11,290 nt of DNA. Origin: Deltaproteobacteria bacterium (GTDB lineage: Bacteria > Desulfobacterota > Desulfobacteria > Desulfobacterales > ETH-SRB1). The number at the start of each line of letters is the position of its first letter. Position 1 is the first letter of the stretch. Location of the stretch: contig JAFCZU010000075.1 in NCBI GenBank assembly GCA_019314185.1, positions 1 to 11,290 of the forward strand, in the 5' to 3' direction. The notes under the pieces were generated by a model. The model ran no database searches and was not told where the DNA came from. It was given only the letters and a program-made list of their open reading frames with translations. Below, in pieces: positions 7,201 to 11,290 of the stretch. The position numbers and the translations under genes were made by a program.

Positions 7201-8784
7201 GTCATAGACGGCGACAAGGTCGTTTGTATCTGGATCATGCTCATATTTGACGAGGTTTTTAGGTTTATTCTCGTCCGGGTGATAAAGCCACATCTCCTGA
7301 ATCAGGCCATTTTTCGAAATTACCTCTATGTGTCGACCGGCACTTTCTTTAATCTGTTTTAAGCCAAGTTCATCTCTGACAAAACTCAGGTAATTGCCAT
7401 GAAGATCCACGATGGAGTCGATAACGAACTCACTGGTTTGTTGTTTTGGAATTCGGAAAAAATAGGTCAATCCACCCTTGGCCTGTACTAAGAAATAATC
7501 TTTCTGGCGGGTTAATACCGCTCCATCCACAAACTCCATTACAGGTTTATCGTTAGGAAGCTCTGGAAATACAGCAGCCCCAGCCCCGCCTCTATGTAGA
7601 ATGACTGAGCCATCATCGCTTATTTCCAGGCGAATATCCGCCGGCGTCTCCCAACCATACCCGCACACACCTATGCGGCTACTGGCTGATCCATAGTGCC
7701 TATCCCATTCCAGGGGTATTCGGCCAGGAATTGAGAAATCCTGCTGATCGATAACCACTTCCCCGGTAACGACATTGACGGGTTCAGCTCGAAGGATTTT
7801 ACATCTCAAAAAGCCTGGGGGTAATCCTAAACGTTTGGCCAACGCATTCCGAATGCCTTGTGTTGCTCGCCCTATCGCACGAGCACCTTTACCGAGCAAA
7901 CTCCCCAGTCCCCTGAGAGCGGCACCTAGACCAAGGCTTAACAGTGATGGCATGGGGACACCACCAATAAGAACGTTCATGCTGGAACTCACGGTCATCC
8001 CAACCATCGGTCCTATGGGAAGATCTTGAGGTTTTGGCGTAGTAAACATGCAGTGTTTGGTAATATCAATCGCGACGCGCGCCGCACGAGCACCTTCTAT
8101 CCAGACATTGGAAGAACCGAGAAATATCTCGTACATCGGAAAATACCCGCCGCACCAGATTCCCAGCCCCATATCCCCGCAACGTGCCGCTGGCATGCCA
8201 TTAATCAGGGTCTTGGAGGCGCCAGAAAAGAGCGGGATAGGGATAATCGGACCCGTGCTTGGCAACGGAACGAGCGGTGCGGGTGGTACCAGATTTGGTG
8301 GATGGCTATGGCCATGTGGCAACCCTACATCCATGTCTAGAATGCGCATAGCCGGAAAGGCAGGAAACGGAATCACTGAAAGCATCGTGGAAATCATCTG
8401 CTCGATGCCGGTTAAAAAAGAAAAGGTGGCACCTACGGTAGCGAGGGCTCCATCTGCATCGCCAATCGCGTCAAGTGATGACCTTAAGGAATCTCCCTGT
8501 GCAATCGCTGAATCAGTCCATTGTTCAAAGCTGCTACTCTCCCATTCATCAATTGCCATCGCATCTCTGATGCGCGCCTCTTGTTCACGGTCAGGCAATA
8601 GCGCCGAGGCAGGATCATTGATGGCGGCTTCCATTTGCTGTGACAAACCATCTACGGTATGAGTATAGACATCAAAAAAGCCAGCGCCCTGACCTTGTTG
8701 ATTAGCATGTTCCATGTTGTCCGCACTTATTGTGCCCCGTGTAACTACGTTCGCAACACTTTGGCCTACACCCATTACACCCAT
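4300..8784 (-). CDS. PAAR-like/Rhs polymorphic toxin, T6SS effector, 1494 residues
   Basis: An Rhs effector whose N-terminus sits on the VgrG tip and whose YD-repeat shell encloses a C-terminal toxin. The start is set at ATG 8784 because AAGGA lies 11 bases upstream and it follows the TPR gene's TGA by 4 bases; the frame is open 24 codons further, inside that gene. Residues about 112-148 are hydrophobic (ALATVGATFSFLTGIEQM and on). About 150-275 is PAAR-like: NGMPAARCGDMGLG, then SSNVWIEGARAARV and ITKHC. About 325-400 carries the DUF6531 start (EPVNVVTGEVVIDQQDFSIP). YD/RHS repeats such as YDPSGNLTRL and YDAAGNLTERRD fill about 400-1300. The core ends in YFDPIICSFISHDPLRLW, then DPLGL at 1364-1368, the usual self-cleavage border in Rhs proteins. 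The 126-residue tail is the variable toxin. No Eag-type chaperone gene is next to it; the TPR gene holds that position. Confidence 0.96.
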   Translation of the reverse strand: MGVMGVGQSVANVVTRGTISADNMEHANQQGQGAGFFDVYTHTVDGLSQQMEAAINDPASALLPDREQEARIRDAMAIDEWESSSFEQWTDSAIAQGDSLRSSLDAIGDADGALATVGATFSFLTGIEQMISTMLSVIPFPAFPAMRILDMDVGLPHGHSHPPNLVPPAPLVPLPSTGPIIPIPLFSGASKTLINGMPAARCGDMGLGIWCGGYFPMYEIFLGSSNVWIEGARAARVAIDITKHCMFTTPKPQDLPIGPMVGMTVSSSMNVLIGGVPMPSLLSLGLGAALRGLGSLLGKGARAIGRATQGIRNALAKRLGLPPGFLRCKILRAEPVNVVTGEVVIDQQDFSIPGRIPLEWDRHYGSASSRIGVCGYGWETPADIRLEISDDGSVILHRGGAGAAVFPELPNDKPVMEFVDGAVLTRQKDYFLVQAKGGLTYFFRIPKQQTSEFVIDSIVDLHGNYLSFVRDELGLKQIKESAGRHIEVISKNGLIQEMWLYHPDENKPKNLVKYEHDPDTNDLVAVYDTLNNPYRFQYRNHCCVQHIDRNGLSFYYEYDAHSSQGRCVHTWGDGGLYDYRLRFNSLKGETEVTNSLGHTSLVEYNDLFQVVKEVDPLNGVTVYEYDEVGRTTAVVDPDGNRTEFVYDPSGNLTRLTRPDGTVIETEFDAASKPVRITDPNGTQCRQKWDSRGLLLEQTAPLGNVSRYEYDGRGQLVALINPRGARSEFAFDAFGNLTTFKDPLGHDTRFTYDVLANINSKLDPLDRKTIYLYDAKSRLTDVRLPSGAAVRCVYDAEDNLIHYVDENGSETRLEYFGQGEIAQRIQANGHNVKYHYDTEEQLIGVTNQRGETYHLKRDALGRIVKEVDYWGQVRTYSYSSCGHIQRSIDPLGRVTAYDTDPLGRVLKKSLPDPDGAKAPFEESFEYDANGNLTVCANRYIRIEREFDPEGRMTIEKQGEDFVIRNAYNEVGNRILRETALKQGEATVSHQVSYTYDALEQAVGITIDDNPPIEIQRDAVGRIVAGQLSSSLRWEMDYSADGYLTRQRVRKDAKPVVEVAYSYDAAGNLTERRDAESGIDKYAYDPVGRITVQLDPQGKLKHYLNDPAGDRLVTRIIEGGRPKAAAAARRAVDHEWLREREYEGALYRFDRCGNLVYRNDGRRDLTLRWDTNQRLIESCMNGMPTRYRYDPLGRRIEKRTGDERTEFTWDGDALLGDRIESTNGWIAPPNSQYREWILYPNTFEPLVLVHCVGVTKPSNTYVCEYQLAYYQNDLNGCPNRLLDHTGATVWEATYDALSAIKGLRKQIIDNPLRLQGQYHDRETGFCYSRHRYFDPIICSFISHDPLRLWAGEDLYGFPPNIFKWIDPLGLICRRVRDLIDKLRRGGANVEVKTMKEARELLDNMPELRPHTFDRRLPVPGLDDAGPSLRGLDWNKPGHSNPYWRQPNGTYRGDLVNKAAPGSPIHPDLPGGHPHRTNPHYNIRNHDGSKSAIIITG
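4303..4680 (-). other. Variable C-terminal toxin tail of the Rhs protein, family not assigned
   Basis: This is the 126 residues after DPLGL. The first part is a charged helix-like segment (VRDLIDKLRRGGANVEVKTM, EARELLDNMPELRP). The second part has few hydrophobic residues and many Gly, Pro, His and Asn: FDRRLPVPGL, NPYWRQPNGTYRGDLVN, SPIHPDLPGGHPHRTNPHYN and a final beta-like DGSKSAIIITG. The histidines of GGHPHRTNPHYN and the residues of GTYRGDLVN are the best candidates for an active site. The layout (short tail, late His, closing Ile-rich strand) would suit a small nuclease, but this is inference and I cannot name a family. Bases 4561-4620 are 27 of 60 G+C, lower than the Rhs core, as is usual for exchangeable toxin tips. 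Confidence 0.75.
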
Positions 8785-8788
8785 TGTA

Positions 8789-10015
8789 TCAGTTATCCTT
8801 ATTCTGTAGATCTTGAATTTTACTCTCTTGATTTGTATCCTTATAGAACTGTTCAAGCTTGGCGGAAATATCGTTTATCCCAGATTCCCGAAGATCTTTG
8901 AACAAACTTGATGTGATCCCTTCATAGATGGAAAGTGCATATAACCATGTCTCTTCTGCCTTTTCGTTCTCTCCGTCCAGAGCGTAAATTTGGGCAAGGC
9001 AATCGACAACATGCGCTTCTCCCGGCCGCTGCTTTTGTGCCTTGTACATATCCCTTGCGACACCTAAGCTATCAAACGCCGATTCAAAATCCCCTTGTCT
9101 ATGGAGGTTAGTTCCAAGATTTGTATAGACAAAGGGAGCGAGGGAGTTCAGTTCATTTTCAATGCAAATATCGCATGCCTGGCAATAGACTTCTGTGGCC
9201 TCCGCAAAATCGCCTTTTGCATGATATGTATTCCCCAGGTTGTACAGAGCATTCGCTAATTCACTTGGTTCAGCATTACCTTTCGCTTCAGTTACCCATT
9301 GACTTTGGTGCTTTACGGCGTCTTCGTATTCCTTCCTTGCATAGGCAAATCCGGCTAACAATCCTAAATATTGTCGTCTCTCACTCGGCTCAAGAGCACC
9401 TGACAAATTCAGGTCTTCACGCGCACGGTTCTCAATCTCCTCGGGTGAAAGATAAAAAGTCTGCATACCGACACTGTCATTATCTTCATTCAACCCTTCC
9501 AGTACCGGATTGGCACGAGAATCAAATACAATATATTTCAGCCACCTTGAGGTTGTTTTGTCTGCAAGGAATTCAATGGATTTTTTGAAATCAACTTCGT
9601 TTGCCACTTCTTCGGGATCAATTACCAAGACGATAGAACCCATATTATCCAAAAGGCTATCTGCCAATTTACTAGAATACTGTATAAATTGAGCAGGTGA
9701 TTTTAGTTTCTTCTCAGGATCGATAGGCGGCTTAAACACAACACCTAGTTCAACGAAACTTTTTTTGATTTCTTCGTAGTTTTTTGTTATTTGTTCCAGT
9801 AGTTTTTGAAAGTAATCATGGGGATTATTGAAACGCGTTTTTATCGATAACAGTGCATGAGGAAATTCCGGCTCTTCATCTAATTTGGCCAAAATCTTCA
9901 TCAACATTGGCTTCATTTCAGGATCAATTCGAACACAACGAACCACTTCTGTCGCCGATGTAGCAAATTTCTTTAACTGATCAAGTTGTTCAGGAAAATA
10001 TAATTTTAAAGACAT
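8789..10015 (-). CDS. TPR protein between VgrG and Rhs, candidate T6SS adaptor, 408 residues
   Basis: Starts at ATG 10015, 14 bases after the vgrG stop with no clear ribosome binding site, so translation may be coupled to vgrG. It ends 4 bases before the Rhs ATG. The C-terminal half holds about four TPR helix pairs: about 213-245, 252-285 (ALYNLGNTYHAKGDFAEATE, the clearest), 294-326 (YTNLGTNLHRQGDFESAFDS) and 334-366. The N-terminal 200 residues are alpha/beta: a lysine-rich helical part near 60-110, then a hydrophobic strand ending in acid, SIVLVIDPEE (about 127-136), and WLKYIVFDSR (about 158-167). This could be a degenerate nucleotide-binding or Rossmann-like fold, but no Walker A is seen. 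There is no signal peptide. The protein is not DUF4123 (Tap) or DUF1795 (EagR/EagT), the known effector loaders, yet it sits where those genes sit. The adaptor role is inferred from position. Confidence 0.9.
   Translation of the reverse strand: MSLKLYFPEQLDQLKKFATSATEVVRCVRIDPEMKPMLMKILAKLDEEPEFPHALLSIKTRFNNPHDYFQKLLEQITKNYEEIKKSFVELGVVFKPPIDPEKKLKSPAQFIQYSSKLADSLLDNMGSIVLVIDPEEVANEVDFKKSIEFLADKTTSRWLKYIVFDSRANPVLEGLNEDNDSVGMQTFYLSPEEIENRAREDLNLSGALEPSERRQYLGLLAGFAYARKEYEDAVKHQSQWVTEAKGNAEPSELANALYNLGNTYHAKGDFAEATEVYCQACDICIENELNSLAPFVYTNLGTNLHRQGDFESAFDSLGVARDMYKAQKQRPGEAHVVDCLAQIYALDGENEKAEETWLYALSIYEGITSSLFKDLRESGINDISAKLEQFYKDTNQESKIQDLQNKDN
8796..8800 (-). promoter_or_regulatory. Ribosome binding site that decides the Rhs start
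   Basis: AAGGA on the minus strand, 11 bases before ATG 8784 and inside the last codons of the TPR gene. It favours MGVMGVGQSV as the N-terminus over the upstream ATG at 8856. It also suggests that the TPR protein and the Rhs protein are made together by translational coupling. Confidence 0.6.
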
Positions 10016-10029
10016 TCGACTAATCTCGG

Positions 10030-11290
10030 CTAATTAATTTTCACAAGTGCTCCTTGGATCGTAATCCCAGCCGCATCGATCACGATTGAATTGCTCCCTG
10101 CAGAAATTGTTATTTTTGTTCCGCTAATATTGACTTCAGCATTACCGATATTCACCACTGGCCCTTTCAAAGTAGCTTCCGAGGTACCTTCAGCAAAAAA
10201 ATCTGGGCTTCCCTTGATGCCAACACCTTCACCGTTTCCTGTTATGCCGACACCTTTACCGTTTCCTGTTATGCCAACACCTTCACCGTTTCCTGTTATG
10301 CCAACACCTTTACCATTTCCTGTTATGCCAACACCTTTACCATTTCCTGTTATGCCAACGCCTTCGGCGTCCCCTGTGATTTCCACCCCTTTCCCTTTGC
10401 CATGTAATACGATGGCATCGGATGCTGTTGCGCTGTAGTCCCCTCCAGTCACCTTGACTGTACGGGCACCAGCTTGAACTGTCAGGCTCGCAACTCCTTT
10501 TGATGTCTCGGTTAATGTGCCTGCTTTTACAGTTACCGTACGATTACCTGAGACAACACTGACTGACTGATCATTTTTGACAGTCGTATTCATGTCCTTC
10601 TGGGCGTGTACGGTCATACCCTCCTCGCCCTTGGTATCGTTCATCGACATTTCGTTATAACCGCCCCCGCCTGGTGTGCTGTTTGATTTGGATCCACTGA
10701 CCATGCCCCCTGCAGGAAGATCGAAGGGAGGTCTGTTGATGCCATGATAAACACGTCCGGTTATAATCGGCCGGTCCGGATAACCTTCGAGAAAATCGAC
10801 TATTACTTCGTGACCGATACGGGGAACGTCTATGGCTCCCCATCCAGCTCCAGCAGATACCTGGCTTACCCGGATCCAGCAGGAGCTGTTCTCGTTATTT
10901 TCCCCCTCACGATCCCAGTGAAACTGAACTTTTATCCGTCCATGTTCGTCAGTATAAATCTCTTCCCCTGCCGGACCTACCACGATAGCTGTCTGGGTGC
11001 CTCGCACAACAGGTTTTACAGTATCACGCGACGGGCGATATGGAACATCAAATGGAATACATTTAAAACGATTGATATAAGGCGATTCCGACCCCATGTT
11101 CTCTATAGAAGCCCCGTAATAATCCGAGACTTCGCGCACTTCATGTTCGATATGGGTTAACACATAATCTTTTTTGTCCATATCTTCCCGATAATAATCC
11201 GAAAGAGTAAACCTGTACCCGCTTGTAAATGCCCTGCAATCACTTGAACCGGTTATGGTCGTGATCTTTGTTTCTTCTTCCTCCATGCGT
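10030..11290 (-). CDS. vgrG: VgrG, T6SS spike protein, C-terminal part (partial)
   Basis: The frame is open to the right edge. The Met at 11286 is internal, because the family continues upstream with a gp27-like part of several hundred residues. Visible features, counted from that Met: SSDCRAFTSGYRFTLSDYY (about 14-32), the end of the gp27-like region; GPAGEEIYTDEHGRIKVQFHWDRE (about 104-127, in two parts) and CWIRVSQVSAGAGWG (about 136-150), the OB-fold; and PRIGHEVIVDFLEGYPDRPI with TGRVYHG (about 155-182), the most conserved VgrG block. A beta-helical needle follows (VSVVSGNRTVTVKAG and similar). About seven 9-residue units of the type GVGITGNGK lie near 300-362, and the end is ITISAGSNSIVIDAAGITIQ plus GALVKIN. 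There is no extra C-terminal effector domain, so the toxic cargo is probably the Rhs protein downstream. VgrG trimers form the spike that carries PAAR-tipped effectors through the T6SS. Confidence 0.96.
   Translation of the reverse strand, partial: RMEEEETKITTITGSSDCRAFTSGYRFTLSDYYREDMDKKDYVLTHIEHEVREVSDYYGASIENMGSESPYINRFKCIPFDVPYRPSRDTVKPVVRGTQTAIVVGPAGEEIYTDEHGRIKVQFHWDREGENNENSSCWIRVSQVSAGAGWGAIDVPRIGHEVIVDFLEGYPDRPIITGRVYHGINRPPFDLPAGGMVSGSKSNSTPGGGGYNEMSMNDTKGEEGMTVHAQKDMNTTVKNDQSVSVVSGNRTVTVKAGTLTETSKGVASLTVQAGARTVKVTGGDYSATASDAIVLHGKGKGVEITGDAEGVGITGNGKGVGITGNGKGVGITGNGEGVGITGNGKGVGITGNGEGVGIKGSPDFFAEGTSEATLKGPVVNIGNAEVNISGTKITISAGSNSIVIDAAGITIQGALVKIN
10217..10405. repeat. 27-base tandem repeat in the VgrG needle, seven units
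   Basis: Units begin at 10217, 10244, 10271, 10298, 10325, 10352 and 10379. The middle ones are almost identical, differing mainly at the codon for Lys or Glu (TTT against TTC on the plus strand) and at one third-codon base (CCGTTT against CCATTT). The last two on the right are more diverged (they encode ITGDAEGVG and GKGKGVE). On the minus strand each unit encodes nine residues, GVGITGNGK or GVGITGNGE. The unit length keeps the frame, so copies can be gained or lost without breaking the gene. Confidence 0.95.

Noticed and set aside
8048..8662. Plus-strand 204-residue frame
   Set aside because: It lies wholly opposite the PAAR-like region of the Rhs gene and has no motif of its own.
8785..8856. 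Upstream ATG (8856) as the Rhs start
   Set aside because: It lies inside the TPR gene, adds 24 basic residues unlike Rhs N-termini, and ATG 8784 has the better-placed AAGGA.
10217..10405. CRISPR array
   Set aside because: The 27-base units are directly adjacent with no spacers and encode in-frame repeats within VgrG.
10091..10438. Plus-strand frame with MPTPSPFPV repeats
   Set aside because: It is the antisense shadow of the VgrG 27-base repeat, where the strongly supported VgrG frame lies on the other strand.

Overview
The window looks like accessory DNA from a Gram-negative bacterium, probably a proteobacterium. The evidence is a type VI secretion (T6SS) spike gene, a PAAR-like/Rhs effector, and the decayed remains of toxin-antitoxin genes, a REP-associated transposase and a group II intron. 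The taxon cannot be fixed from sequence alone. The truncated methyltransferase and the transposase resemble families I associate with gamma- and betaproteobacteria, but that is a weak hint.

Right part (about 3800 to 11290): a compact minus-strand operon, read from right to left. It starts with the C-terminal part of a VgrG spike protein that enters from outside the window. Next comes a 408-residue TPR protein with no family name I can give. Then comes a 1494-residue PAAR-like/Rhs protein with a 126-residue variable C-terminal tail, and last a 141-residue gene in the immunity position. Gaps are 14, 4 and 54 bases, so the genes are very likely co-transcribed. The natural reading is a T6SS cargo cassette: VgrG carries the PAAR-tipped Rhs cage, the TPR protein loads or escorts it, the tail is the toxin, and the last gene protects the producer and its kin. 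No T6SS structural genes (tss) are visible here.

Middle part (about 2865 to 3760): the 5' part of a group II intron RNA on the minus strand, about 60 bases beyond the immunity gene. Beyond it lies unassigned sequence, then a small predicted two-helix membrane protein.

Left part (1 to 2860): a gene graveyard. It holds the end of a DUF3368 (PIN-like) toxin gene, the end of a vapC toxin gene broken by an exact 43-base tandem duplication, and a class I methyltransferase cut off at a 50-base direct repeat. It also holds the first third of a REP-associated tyrosine transposase with two frameshifts. The direct repeat has a second copy 1.3 kb away. Long stretches here carry no believable gene.

Most likely to be new: the TPR protein as a non-canonical T6SS adaptor, the unassigned toxin tail with its putative immunity partner, and the 27-base repeat that lengthens the VgrG needle.
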